Origin: CAWCLK01 sp963796225
GTDB taxonomy: Bacteria > Actinomycetota > Nitriliruptoria > Nitriliruptorales > Nitriliruptoraceae
Length of the DNA stretch: 64,000 nt
Direction: 5' to 3'
Assembly (NCBI GenBank): GCA_963796225.1
Contig: CAWCLK010000020.1
Coordinates: 180,251-244,250, forward strand
In this document: piece after piece, positions 38,799 through 47,257 of the stretch
How positions within the stretch are numbered: the first letter of the stretch is position 1
Layout of the letters: every line of letters starts with the position of its first letter
Translations under genes and position numbers: made by a program
The notes under the pieces: model-generated
What the model was told of the DNA's origin: nothing
Seen by the model: the letters and a program-made list of their open reading frames with translations, nothing else
Database searches by the model: none

Positions 38799-39311
38799 TC
38801 AGTCCGGCGGGAAGTCCCCCGCTGAGGACCGGAACCCCACGAGCAGGTCGAACAGCTCGCGAGCCGCGGCGTCGTCGAGTCCGTCGGCGCCGAACCGCAT
38901 GGCCGTCAACGCCGTCGTGGCGCGTTCGACGACCTCGCGCCCCGCCGGCGTGATGCCAGCCAGCGTCGCCCGACCATCGGTGGGGTGGGGCTCACGCGAC
39001 ACGAACCCCGACGCCTCGAGCCGGTCGATGGCGTTGGTCACGCTGGCCGGGCTGACCTGGAGGCGTTCGCCGACCTTGCCGAGGGGCATGGCGCCGGTGC
39101 GCGAGAACGTCAGCAGCACCAGCACCTCGTAGCGGGCGAAGGTGAGGTCCAACGGGCGCAGCTGCGCCTCGATGCGGCGCATGAGGACCTGGTGCACGCG
39201 CGTGATCGAGGTCACCGCGGCCATCGCGTCCGGCGCCTGCCAGCCGTGGGTCCGCCAGTTCTCGCGGGCACGCGCGATGGGGTCGAAGGGCAGGCGGGCG
39301 GTGGACGACAT
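38799..39311 (-). CDS. MarR-family transcriptional regulator
   Basis: 170 residues with the winged helix-turn-helix of the family (TFARYEVLVLLTFSRTGAMP, VGERLQVSPASVTNAIDRLE, the wing GFVSREPHPTDGRATLAGITP) and N- and C-terminal dimerisation helices. It probably represses a nearby gene in response to a small ligand; the target is not evident, though meaB and the mutase gene flank it on the same strand. The ATG at 39311 is 6 nt after a TAGGGT box, so the transcript may be leaderless. Confidence 0.88.
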   Translation of the reverse strand: MSSTARLPFDPIARARENWRTHGWQAPDAMAAVTSITRVHQVLMRRIEAQLRPLDLTFARYEVLVLLTFSRTGAMPLGKVGERLQVSPASVTNAIDRLEASGFVSREPHPTDGRATLAGITPAGREVVERATTALTAMRFGADGLDDAAARELFDLLVGFRSSAGDFPPD

Positions 39312-39317
39312 GGCACG

Positions 39318-39323
39318 ACCCTA
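39318..39323 (-). promoter_or_regulatory. Candidate -10 box of the MarR gene (leaderless)
   Basis: TAGGGT on the reverse strand, 6 nt before the ATG. No -35 recognised. Confidence 0.35.
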
Positions 39324-39339
39324 ACCGCCGGGCCCTCCG

Positions 39340-39358
39340 GACCCGGGGGTCCCGGGTC
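39340..39358 (-). terminator. Hairpin at the end of meaB
   Basis: An 8-bp perfect inverted repeat (39340-39347 with 39351-39358), 3-nt loop, overlaps the meaB stop codon and lies just before the MarR promoter box. It may end meaB transcription. Confidence 0.45.
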
Positions 39359-40343
39359 ACGCGGACGGAGCGTCCATCGCGTCGAGCAGCTGGTCGGCGG
39401 CGCTGTAGGGGTCCAGCTCGCGCGCGGCAACCCGGTCCGCCAGCGAGTCGAGCAGCGGGTCGTCGCCGTGGCCGAGGTGCTCGAAGCGGGCGCGGACGCG
39501 GGCGAGGGCGATCTCGCGCACCGCGTGCAGCGACCGGTCGCGATGGCGCTGGGCGAACAGGCCGGTCGACTCGAGGTGGTCGCGGTGCGCCATGATCGCG
39601 TCGACGAGCTCGTCGATGCCCTCCTCGCGCACCGCCACGAGGCGGTGGATCGGCGGCCACCAGCCCCCTTCCGCGTCGGAGCCGACGGCGTGGCCCATCT
39701 CGAGCATGCCGCGGATCTCGGACTCGAGCTTGCCGGCCCCGCCCTGGTCCGCCTTGTTGATCACGAAGATGTCGGCGACCTCGAGGATCCCGGCCTTGGC
39801 CGCCTGGATCGAGTCGCCCATGCCCGGGGCCAGCGCCACCAGGGTCGTGTCCGCGGTGGCGGCGACCTCGACCTCGGACTGGCCCACCCCGACGGTCTCG
39901 ATGATCACGTCGTCGAAGCCGGCGGCGTCCAGGACCAGGGCGGCCTGGGGCGTGGCGAAGGACAGCCCACCGAGGTGGCCACGCGAGGCCATCGAGCGGA
40001 TGTAGACGCCCTCGTCCTCGTGGTGGCCCTGCATGCGGACGCGGTCGCCCAGCAGCGCCCCGCCGGAGAACGGCGACGACGGGTCCACGGCGAGCACGCC
40101 CACGGTGCGGCCGCGGCGTCGCAGCTCGGCGGCCAGGGCATTGGTCAGCGTGGACTTGCCCACGCCCGGCGACCCCGTGATCCCGATCACCCGGGCGCGC
40201 CCCGTGTGGGGGAAGATCCCGGCGATGATGCCGCGCAGCACCTCCGGGGAGCCGTCCTCGATGCGGGTCAGCGCCCGGGCCAGGGCCCGGCGCTGGCCCG
40301 CGAGGACGCCGTCGACCAGCTCGCGCACGCGGTCGTCGGTCAC
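39357..40343 (-). CDS. meaB: Acyl-CoA mutase-associated GTPase MeaB
   Basis: 328 residues. G3E-family GTPase that guards B12-dependent acyl-CoA mutases, gating cobalamin loading and removing damaged cofactor. Motifs: Walker A GITGSPGVGKSTL, ETVGVGQSEVEVA (switch region) and VINKADQGG (NKxD). The C-terminal dimerisation arm is present. GTG at 40343 is the natural start for the family. It is on the same strand as the mutase large subunit, with one MarR gene between them, and near the epimerase gene at 42753. Confidence 0.93.
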   Translation of the reverse strand: MTDDRVRELVDGVLAGQRRALARALTRIEDGSPEVLRGIIAGIFPHTGRARVIGITGSPGVGKSTLTNALAAELRRRGRTVGVLAVDPSSPFSGGALLGDRVRMQGHHEDEGVYIRSMASRGHLGGLSFATPQAALVLDAAGFDDVIIETVGVGQSEVEVAATADTTLVALAPGMGDSIQAAKAGILEVADIFVINKADQGGAGKLESEIRGMLEMGHAVGSDAEGGWWPPIHRLVAVREEGIDELVDAIMAHRDHLESTGLFAQRHRDRSLHAVREIALARVRARFEHLGHGDDPLLDSLADRVAARELDPYSAADQLLDAMDAPSA

Positions 40344-40457
40344 GGGTCGTCCTCGCGGTGGGCGGGGTGGGCGGGGCCGGCAGGCTAGGCGGGGCCCTCG
40401 CCACCGACGGAACCCGAGCCCGGCCGACGGACCCCGACCCGCGGTCCGGTCGTCGCG

Positions 40458-40463
40458 TAGCGT
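40458..40463 (+). promoter_or_regulatory. Candidate -10 box of the DUF1028 gene (leaderless)
   Basis: TAGCGT, 7 nt before the ATG at 40471; no -35 recognised and no ribosome site in the 7-nt gap. Confidence 0.4.
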
Positions 40464-40470
40464 GGTGGCG

Positions 40471-41402
40471 ATGACCTTCTCCATCGTCGCCCGCGACCCC
40501 ACCACCGGCGAGCTCGGGGTGGCCGTGCAGTCGCACGCCTTCTCGGTCGGGTCGCTGGTGCCGTGGCTCGAACCGGGCGTCGGGGCGGTGGCGACCCAGT
40601 CCCTGCCCCTGCTCGACTTCGGGCCGCTCGGCCTGCAGGCCATGCGCGAGGGCGCCACCGCGCAGGAGGCCCTGGACCGGGTGGCGTCGACCGACCCGTC
40701 CCTGCCCACCCGCCAGGTCGGGATGGTCGCCGCCGACGGGTCGGCGGCCAGCCACACCGGCACCTCGTGCATCCCCGTCGCCGCCCAGCACGTCGGGGAC
40801 GGGGTCGCGATCCAGGGCAACATCCTGGCCACCGACCGGGTCGTCCCGGACATGGTCGAGGCGTGGAACGGGGGCACGGGGCCGCTGGCCGAGCGGTTGC
40901 TTTCGGTGCTCGACGCCGCACAGGCTGCCGGTGGCGACCTTCGCGGCCAGCAGTCCGCGGCGCTGGTGGTGGTCGGGGGCGACCGGACGGACCGTCCGTG
41001 GGCACAGCGACGGGTCCTGCTGCACGTCGAGGACCATCCCGCCCCGCTGGACGAGCTGCGCCGCCTGCTGGGGCTGCGGCGTGCCAACGACCTGCTCGAG
41101 GAGGCCGACGAGCACGTCGCCGCGGGCGAGCTCGACGCCGCCGTCGACGCCTACGCCCGTGCGGTCGAGCTGGCGCCGGACCAGACCGAGCTGCGCTTCT
41201 GGGCCGCCGTCACCCTGTTCACCGCCGGGGCCCACGACGAGGCGCGCAGCCGGTTCGCGGAGCTGGTCGCGACCGAGCCGCACTGGCGCGACGTCCTCGA
41301 CCGGCTCGACGCCAGTGGGCTGTTCGGGGACGACGACCTCGGAGGGCTCAGCCCTCGACGCGTCGACTCACCCTCGATGCGTCGCCTACCCCTCGACGGT
41401 GA
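40471..41402 (+). CDS. DUF1028 (Ntn-hydrolase-like) protein with C-terminal TPR-like region; 3' end uncertain
   Basis: Starts MTFSIVARDPTTGELGVAV. The N-terminal ~220 residues match DUF1028, whose fold resembles Ntn hydrolases (VGAVATQSLPLLDFGPLGL; QGNILATDRVVPDMVEAW); the activity is not established. A helical tail follows (ANDLLEEADEHVAAGELDAA), typical of the TPR-like extension in some members. The homology ends at about GLFGDDDLGG (41345). In the same frame the reading stays open across the whole opposite-strand thiolase gene, which is unlikely; a TGA at 41400-41402 in another frame is the closest reasonable end. An indel near 41340-41390 is suspected. Confidence 0.75.
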
Positions 41403-42570
41403 CCAGCAGGGCGTCGCCCTGGCCGCCACCGCCGCACAGGGCCGCGGCGCCACGGCCACCGCCGCGACGGCGCAGCTCGTTGATCAGGGTCACGGTGATG
41501 CGCGCACCGGTGCAGCCGATGGGGTGGCCCATGGCCACGGCGCCGCCGTTGACGTTGACCTTGTCCTCGGAGACGCCCAGGTCGGCGGTGCCGGCCATGG
41601 CGACCGAGGCGAAGGCCTCGTTGAGCTCGTACAGGTCGAACCCGGCCGGGTCGACGTCGAGCTTGGCCGCTGCGTTCCGGATGGCGTTGGAGGGCTGGGG
41701 CAGCAGGCTGAGCGGGCCGGCCACAGTGCCCCAGGCGTCGATGGTCGCCAGGATCGGGGCGCCGAGCTCCTCGGCCTTCTCGCGCGACATCAGCACGACC
41801 GCGGCGCCGCCGTCGGAGATCTGCGACGCGTTGCCGGCGGTGATGGTGCCGTCCTTGGCGAAGGCGGGGCGCAGCTTGCCGAGCGAGTCGGCGGTGGTGC
41901 CGGGGCGGATGCCCTCGTCGCTGTCGACCACGACCGGGTCGCCCTTGCGCTGCGGGACCTCGACGGGCACGACCTCGTCGTCGAAGGCGCCGTCCTTCCA
42001 GGCGGCCGCGGCACGCTCGTGGGAGCGGGCCGACCACTCGTCCTGCGCCTGCTGGCTGTAGTCGTGCGACTCGGCCTGGTAGCGCTCGGTGGCCGCGCCC
42101 ATGGGCATCTCGTCGAAGGCGCAGGTCAGGCCGTCGTCCATCATGGTGTCGACGAGCTCGCCGTTGCCCATGCGGTACCCGAACCGGGCCTTCGGGAGGA
42201 CGTACGGGGCGTTGGACATCGACTCCATGCCGCCGGCGACGACGATGTCGAACTCGCCGACCTTGATCAGCGACGAGGCCCGGGCGATGGCGGCCATGCC
42301 GGACGGGCAGACCTTGTTCATGGTCTCGGCCGGGACGTCGAGCGGGATGCCGCCCTTGTGCGCCGCCTGGCGCGACGTGATCTGCCCCATGCCGGCCTGC
42401 AGGACGTGGCCCATCACCACGTACTGGACCTGGTCACCCGCCACGCCGGCGCGCTCGAGCGCGCCCTTGATGGCGTGGCCGCCGAGGTCCATGGCGTTGA
42501 GCGAGGACAGGCCCCCGCCGAACTTGCCGATCGGGGTGCGGGCGTACCCGACGACGACGGTCTCCTGCAT
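41386..42570 (-). CDS. Acetyl-CoA acetyltransferase (thiolase)
   Basis: 394 residues. Thiolase signatures: the acyl-accepting Cys in MNKVCPSGM (about 88; most family members have CGSG here), GGMESMSNAPY, NEAFASVAM, GGAVAMGHPIG with catalytic His, and LCGGGGQGDA with the second Cys. It condenses two acetyl-CoA to acetoacetyl-CoA or cleaves 3-ketoacyl-CoA. AGGAG lies 6-10 nt before the ATG at 42570. With the double 3-hydroxyacyl-CoA dehydrogenase and the enoyl-CoA hydratase in this window, a complete beta-oxidation or ethylmalonyl-type set could operate. Intact. Confidence 0.94.
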   Translation of the reverse strand: MQETVVVGYARTPIGKFGGGLSSLNAMDLGGHAIKGALERAGVAGDQVQYVVMGHVLQAGMGQITSRQAAHKGGIPLDVPAETMNKVCPSGMAAIARASSLIKVGEFDIVVAGGMESMSNAPYVLPKARFGYRMGNGELVDTMMDDGLTCAFDEMPMGAATERYQAESHDYSQQAQDEWSARSHERAAAAWKDGAFDDEVVPVEVPQRKGDPVVVDSDEGIRPGTTADSLGKLRPAFAKDGTITAGNASQISDGGAAVVLMSREKAEELGAPILATIDAWGTVAGPLSLLPQPSNAIRNAAAKLDVDPAGFDLYELNEAFASVAMAGTADLGVSEDKVNVNGGAVAMGHPIGCTGARITVTLINELRRRGGGRGAAALCGGGGQGDALLVTVEG

Positions 42571-42752
42571 GGGCTGTCTCCTGTGCCAACGGCGGATCGG
42601 TGCGGCGTGCGCGCGCCGACGCCCATGGTAGGGCGCCCCGCAAGGGGCTCCCCAACCGCGCCCGGACGGCTGGACGGTCGGGTTGGGCGCGACGCCCGGG
42701 GCACGGCACCATGTTGGCCGAGTCCCGCCCACCCTCGTGCCAGGAGCCGCCC

Positions 42753-43154
42753 GTGGCCGTCACCCGGATCGACCAGATCGCCATCGCCGTGCAGGACCTC
42801 GACGAGGCCCTCGAGCTGTACGAACGCGCCTTCGGCCTGACCCCCGAGTACCGCGAGGTCGTCGAGTCCGACGGCGTCGAGGAGGCCATGCTCAACGTCG
42901 GCGGCGTCTACATCCAGCTGCTGCAGGCCACCCGCGACGACTCCCCCATCGCCAAGTACCTCGCCAAGAACGGCCCTGGGCTGCACCACATGGGCTTCGG
43001 CGTGGACTCGGTGGCCGACACCCTCGACCACCTGCGTGACGAGGGCGTGCGGCTCATCGACGAGCAGCCCCGCCCCGGCGGTGGCGGACACACCGTCGCC
43101 TTCGTCCACCCGAAGGGCACCAACGGCGTGCTCGTCGAGCTGGTCGAGGACTGA
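42753..43154 (+). CDS. mce: Methylmalonyl-CoA epimerase
   Basis: 133 residues, the vicinal-oxygen-chelate fold: paired beta-alpha-beta-beta-beta modules with metal-binding His in DQIAIAVQDL (Gln in place of the usual His at the first position), HHMGFGVDSV and the final Glu of LVELVED. It interconverts (S)- and (R)-methylmalonyl-CoA after propionyl-CoA carboxylase, feeding a B12 mutase. CAGGAG precedes GTG 42753. In many family members the first ligand reads DHIAIAV; the DQIAIAV here also occurs in relatives, so activity is likely but unproven. It is near meaB and the mutase gene. Confidence 0.87.
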   Translation: MAVTRIDQIAIAVQDLDEALELYERAFGLTPEYREVVESDGVEEAMLNVGGVYIQLLQATRDDSPIAKYLAKNGPGLHHMGFGVDSVADTLDHLRDEGVRLIDEQPRPGGGGHTVAFVHPKGTNGVLVELVED

Positions 43155-43208
43155 TCGAAGCGCCGGCGCCGCCGCGTCCTCGTCTGCATCATTGGCCGCC
43201 GTGGGAGT

Positions 43209-43652
43209 TCAGGTCCCTGTCTCGGCCAGGTCGTCGACGATCCCCTCGACGACCTCGACCACCACGCGCGCCTGCGCGTCGGTCAGGCCCTCGAGGCGTT
43301 GCGCGAGCCGGTCGGCCAGCGGGCCGAACCAGGCCTCGGCGGTGGCGGTGGCCGTGTCGGTGTGGGTCACCAGCACGCGCCGGCGGTCCGCCGGGTCGCG
43401 GATCCGTTCGGCATGACCGCTGGCGACCAGCCGATCGACCATGCGCGTGGCCGCCCCCGAGCTCAACGACACCCGACGCGCCAGCTCGCCGGCGCTGAGC
43501 GGGCCGTCGGCCATCGCCAGCACGGTCAACCCGCGCACGTCGGCCAGGGCCAGCTCGTGGGCCCGCGAGAACCGCTCGGAGAGGCCGTGGGAGGCCTCGG
43601 ACATGGCCTGCACGGCCCGCGCGAACCGCAGGGCGAGCGACGGATCACCCAT
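43209..43652 (-). CDS. MarR-family repressor, divergent from the ABC exporter
   Basis: 147 residues. wHTH pattern: DVRGLTVLAMADGPLSAGEL, SLSSGAATRMVDRLVASGH, then the wing ERIRDPADRRRVLVTHT. The ATG at 43652 follows AGGAGG with 7-nt spacing. It is transcribed away from an ABC exporter operon, the usual arrangement for a drug- or metabolite-responsive repressor. A GTGCA-N5-TGCAC inverted repeat lies between the two. Confidence 0.88.
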   Translation of the reverse strand: MGDPSLALRFARAVQAMSEASHGLSERFSRAHELALADVRGLTVLAMADGPLSAGELARRVSLSSGAATRMVDRLVASGHAERIRDPADRRRVLVTHTDTATATAEAWFGPLADRLAQRLEGLTDAQARVVVEVVEGIVDDLAETGT

Positions 43653-43730
43653 CTGGAGACCTCCTCGGCCTGTCGGCGGCGCGCGATCCTCGACATCCAC
43701 CGATCCGGCGCGGGAGCCGGTGTCGGACTG

Positions 43731-43745
43731 GTGCAGAAGTTGCAC
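43731..43745. promoter_or_regulatory. Candidate MarR operator
   Basis: Inverted repeat GTGCA-GAAGT-TGCAC in the 110-bp gap between the divergent MarR and exporter genes, 18 bp before the exporter start. Another GTGCA follows at 43748-43752. The position suits repression of the exporter. Confidence 0.4.
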
Positions 43746-43762
43746 GGTGCAGATGATAGACC

Positions 43763-44911
43763 GTGCGCCCTCCCCTCCCGAGGCCGACCGTGTTCCTCGC
43801 CCTGCGTGAGATCGCCCGCAGCCGGGCCCGGTTCGCCCTGCTCGGCGGCGCGGTCGGCCTGCTCGTGGTGCTGCTGCTGTTCTTCCAGGCGGTCGCCGGC
43901 GCGCTGACCGGGGCGCTGACCGGGGCGCTGGCCAACCAGACCGCCGAGGTCGTCGTGTACGGCGACCGCGCCCGGCAGAACCCCGCGGCCAGTGTGCTCG
44001 CCCCCGCCACCGTGGACGCGGTCGCCGCGGTCGAGGGCGTCGACGAGGCCGCGGGCGTCGTGCAGGCCTTCGTCACGCTGACCGGGCCCGACGGCGAGGA
44101 GGTCGACGGCGTGCTCGTCGGGATCGACCCCGGCGCCCCGGGCACCCCGACACGTGTCGACGGCGACCTGCCCGGCGAGGGCCAGGCGCTGTCCAGCGGC
44201 TCCGGGTTCGAGGCCGGCTACCCGATCGGCAGCCGGGTCCGGGTGGCTCCGGGCGGGCTCGACCTCGACGTCGTCGGCACCGCCGAGGGCGCCAGCGCCA
44301 ACGCCTCCCCCACCCTCTACGTGCCCGTCGCGACGGTCGCGGCCGTGGCGTCGGCGCGGGGCGGGACGCCGTCCCGCGGCCCCACCCCGGTGTCCTGGGT
44401 CGGGGTGACCCCGGCCGACGGGGTGACGCCGGGCGCCCTGGCCAGCCGGATCACCGAGACCGTCGACGGCGTGGAGGCGCTGACCCGTGCCGACGCCGTG
44501 GAGGCGCTGCCGGGCGTCGGGACCATCACCCAGTCCTTCGGGATCCTGTACGGCCTGCTCTACATCGTGGTGACCATCGTCACGGGCGTCTTCTTCCTGA
44601 TCCTGACCGTCCAGAAGCGGGACGCCCTGGTGCTGCTGCGCGCGGTCGGGGCCCGACGCCGGGACGTGGTCGTGCCGGTCCTGGTGCAGGTCGTCGTGGT
44701 CGTCGGCGTGGGCGCGCTGGTCGGGTCCGGCCTGACGGCCGCCCTGCTGGCCGCGGCGCAGGGCACCTTCGGTGCGGGCCTGGACCCGGTCACGGCAGCG
44801 ACCTCCAGCGGCGTGATCCTCGTCCTCGGCCTGGTGGCCGCCGGCGGCGCGGTCCGACGCGTCCTGGCGATCGACCCGGCCGAGGCGACGGCGTCCGGGG
44901 GGATCGAATGA
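43763..44911 (+). CDS. FtsX/MacB-like ABC transporter permease
   Basis: 382 residues. One N-terminal membrane helix (about 24-48), a large extracytoplasmic MacB-PCD-like domain, then three C-terminal helices (about 262-285, 305-330, 345-365), the type VII ABC topology. FtsX-family signature region: LLRAVGARRRDVVVPVLVQ. It uses ATP hydrolysis to drive extracytoplasmic movement instead of classic import. The start at GTG 43763 is the longest; an internal GTG at 43790 (VFLALREIARSRA) is an equally plausible start. It overlaps the second permease by 4 bp. Confidence 0.86.
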   Translation: MRPPLPRPTVFLALREIARSRARFALLGGAVGLLVVLLLFFQAVAGALTGALTGALANQTAEVVVYGDRARQNPAASVLAPATVDAVAAVEGVDEAAGVVQAFVTLTGPDGEEVDGVLVGIDPGAPGTPTRVDGDLPGEGQALSSGSGFEAGYPIGSRVRVAPGGLDLDVVGTAEGASANASPTLYVPVATVAAVASARGGTPSRGPTPVSWVGVTPADGVTPGALASRITETVDGVEALTRADAVEALPGVGTITQSFGILYGLLYIVVTIVTGVFFLILTVQKRDALVLLRAVGARRRDVVVPVLVQVVVVVGVGALVGSGLTAALLAAAQGTFGAGLDPVTAATSSGVILVLGLVAAGGAVRRVLAIDPAEATASGGIE

Positions 44912-45999
44912 GACTCGCACTGCGTGAGCTGCGGCGCCGGCCCGGCCGGTTCCTGCCCGTCGGCGGGGCGCTGACCCTGCTGGTCCTGCTGCTGCTGGTG
45001 CTGGGCGGCTTCCTCGACGGCCTCACCCTCAGCCAGACCGGCAGCTACCGCGCCCAGCAGGATCGACTGGTCGTCCTCGACGCCGACGCCGAACGGCAGC
45101 TGTCCCGGTCACGGGTCGACGCCGACGCCCGTGCCGCCGTCGAGCAGGTCGAGGGCGTCGACGCGGTCGGGGCGCTGGCCAGCACGACCACCACCGCCAG
45201 CCGCGAGGGCGCCGACGAGCTGCAGGACGTGGTCGTGTACGGCTACGAGCTGGGCACCGACGTCCTGCCCACCCCGCCCGAGGACGGCAGGGTCGTCGTC
45301 GACCGACGCCTCGCACGCCTCACCGACCTGGTCGTGGGCGACCGCCTCCTCGTGGGCCCGGGCGAGGTCGCGCTCGAGGTGACCGCGTTCGTCGACGACG
45401 TCAGCCAGGGCGCCCCGACGCTGTGGGTCCCGCTGGACACGTGGCGGGAGGTCGCCAGCACCGCTTCCCCCGCCGGCGCCCCGGCGACCGACGTGGTCCC
45501 GGCGCTCGTCGTGCAACCGGCCGACGGGACCCCGCTGGACCAGCTCGCCGACCGGCTCGAGGTCGCCGCACCGGTCGAGGCGCTGACGGTCGACGAGCTC
45601 GTCGGCGCGCTGGACGTGGTCCAGCAGCAGGCCTCGACCTTCCAGGGGATCATCGGCGTCACGTTCGTGGTCACCCTGCTGGTGGTGGCCCTGTTCTTCG
45701 CACTGCTCACCCTCGAGCGTGTGCGGCTGTACGCGGTGCTCAAGGCCTTGGGGGCGCGCACGCTCGACCTGGTCGCCGGGGTGGCCGCGCAGGCCGTGGG
45801 CGTGGCCGTCGGGGCGCTGGTCCTCGGCGGGGCGCTCGCCGTCGCCTTCGTCGCCGTCCTGCCGCCGGAGCTGCCGGTGCAGCTGGTGCCCGGCAGGGCC
45901 CTCGTCGTCGTCCTCGGGACACTCACCACGGCCCTGACCGGTGGCCTGCTCACCCTGCGACGGCTGGTGCGTGTCGATCCCGCCCAGTCGCTCGGCTGA
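44908..45999 (+). CDS. FtsX/MacB-like ABC transporter permease (second subunit)
   Basis: 363 residues with the same one-plus-three helix layout as the upstream permease: helix 1 at about 20-40, extracytoplasmic domain, then helices around 245-270, 285-315 and 325-350, with the signature VLKALGARTLDLVAGVAAQ. The two probably form a heterodimer. The ATG overlaps the previous stop (ATGA). The ATPase gene follows after 24 bp. Confidence 0.87.
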   Translation: MRLALRELRRRPGRFLPVGGALTLLVLLLLVLGGFLDGLTLSQTGSYRAQQDRLVVLDADAERQLSRSRVDADARAAVEQVEGVDAVGALASTTTTASREGADELQDVVVYGYELGTDVLPTPPEDGRVVVDRRLARLTDLVVGDRLLVGPGEVALEVTAFVDDVSQGAPTLWVPLDTWREVASTASPAGAPATDVVPALVVQPADGTPLDQLADRLEVAAPVEALTVDELVGALDVVQQQASTFQGIIGVTFVVTLLVVALFFALLTLERVRLYAVLKALGARTLDLVAGVAAQAVGVAVGALVLGGALAVAFVAVLPPELPVQLVPGRALVVVLGTLTTALTGGLLTLRRLVRVDPAQSLG

Positions 46000-46023
46000 C
46001 CCCTCCTCCCCGAAAGGCCTGCC

Positions 46024-46725
46024 GTGCCCGCCCTCGAGATGTCCGGCGTCCGCAAGACCTACCAGCTCGGCGACCAGGAGGTCGTCGCCCTCGACGAGGT
46101 CGACCTCTCCGTCGGTGACGAGATGGTCGTGCTGATGGGCCCCTCCGGGTCCGGGAAGACGACCCTGCTGTCGGTGGCCGGGGCGCTGCTCGCGCCCACC
46201 GCCGGCACCGTGCGCGTCGGCGACGAGGACATCTCCGGGCTCGACGACCGCGCACTGGCGCGCTTCCGGCGCGAACAGGTGGGCTTCGTGTTCCAGAACG
46301 TCAACCTCGTGCCGTTCCTCAGCGCCCGCGAGAACCTGCTGGTGGTCCGGGAGCTCGGCGGCGGACGTCGTGACCGCGGGGCGCGGGAACGTGCCGACCA
46401 GCTCCTCGAGGAGCTCGGTCTGGCCGATCGGGCCGACAACCTCCCGGCGCAGCTGTCGGGTGGCCAGCGCCAGCGGGTGGCCATCGGTCGTGCGCTGATG
46501 AACGACCCGGCCCTCGTCCTGGTCGACGAGCCCACCTCCTCGCTGGACTCGCGGCTCGGCCACCAGGTCATGGGCCTGCTGCGCGACGAGGTGATCGGAC
46601 GGGGCGTCTCGGCGATCGTGGTCACCCACGACGAGATCGTCACCGAGTACGGGGACCGCACCATCCAGATGTACGACGGCCGCCTCGTCCCCCACCCCCA
46701 CGCCCAGGCCGGGCACGAGGGATGA
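46024..46725 (+). CDS. ABC transporter ATP-binding protein (MacB/LolD type)
   Basis: 233 residues. Walker A GPSGSGKTTLL, Q-loop in FVFQNVNLVPFLSARENL, signature LSGGQRQRVAIGRAL, Walker B LVLVDEPTSSLDS, H-loop VVTHD. It energises the two upstream permeases; the set resembles DevBCA/MacB-type exporters but no periplasmic adaptor is present. GTG start at 46024 after GAAAGG. Third gene of a MarR-controlled operon. Confidence 0.93.
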   Translation: MPALEMSGVRKTYQLGDQEVVALDEVDLSVGDEMVVLMGPSGSGKTTLLSVAGALLAPTAGTVRVGDEDISGLDDRALARFRREQVGFVFQNVNLVPFLSARENLLVVRELGGGRRDRGARERADQLLEELGLADRADNLPAQLSGGQRQRVAIGRALMNDPALVLVDEPTSSLDSRLGHQVMGLLRDEVIGRGVSAIVVTHDEIVTEYGDRTIQMYDGRLVPHPHAQAGHEG

Positions 46726-46849
46726 CCGCCCGCTGCGACGACGTCCCGATCGTCCACGGATCCGACGGGCGCAATGTCCCCGACCGACGGCCTGCATCCC
46801 GAGCCTCGTGACGAGATAGCCTCGGCCTCGTACGCGTCAGGTGGTGGTC

Positions 46850-47257
46850 GTGGGGTTCGCAGATCGAATCCGAGCCTGGTTCAAGGGCGAGACGAAGGGG
46901 CGCCGGAAGGCGCCCAGTCCCGCCACGTCCAAGGCCAACCGTGCCTCGACCCGTGAGCTCGAGGAGTTCCTCTCCTCGCGGGCGGGGGTCGAGGGCTTCG
47001 TCGAGCCTGCGACGACGATCTACCCGATGACGCTGCTGCTGGTGGCGGCGGACGGCGAGTACCTGCGCCGCCCCGTGCGGGACCGCGCGCAGGCCTCGGA
47101 GGTCTGCGAGAAGGCGCACATCCCGATCTACGACGCGGCCAAGGTGGGCTACCCGCGCCGCATGCGCGACTACGACCGCGGCATCAAGCGGGATTCCGTC
47201 TCGCTGGACGAGCTGCCGCCATGGCCGGGTGGCGACGCGGACGGGGAGTCGGCGTGA
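46850..47257 (+). CDS. Conserved actinobacterial protein of unknown function
   Basis: 135 residues. Basic N-terminus (GFADRIRAWFKGETKGRRKA), then a compact domain: TRELEEFLSSRAGVEGFVEP, TIYPMTLLLVAADGEYLRRP and IPIYDAAKVGYPRRMRDYDR. I recall similar small proteins in many actinobacteria, with no assigned function. Of three closely spaced GTG codons, 46850 is preferred because AGGTGG lies 5 nt upstream. The final GTGA overlaps the start of the dehydrogenase gene, so the two are probably co-translated. Confidence 0.75.
   Translation: MGFADRIRAWFKGETKGRRKAPSPATSKANRASTRELEEFLSSRAGVEGFVEPATTIYPMTLLLVAADGEYLRRPVRDRAQASEVCEKAHIPIYDAAKVGYPRRMRDYDRGIKRDSVSLDELPPWPGGDADGESA

Noticed and set aside
42571..42752. 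Possible small gene in the gap between thiolase and epimerase genes
   Set aside because: No frame with a ribosome site or family-like sequence; it probably holds the divergent promoters.
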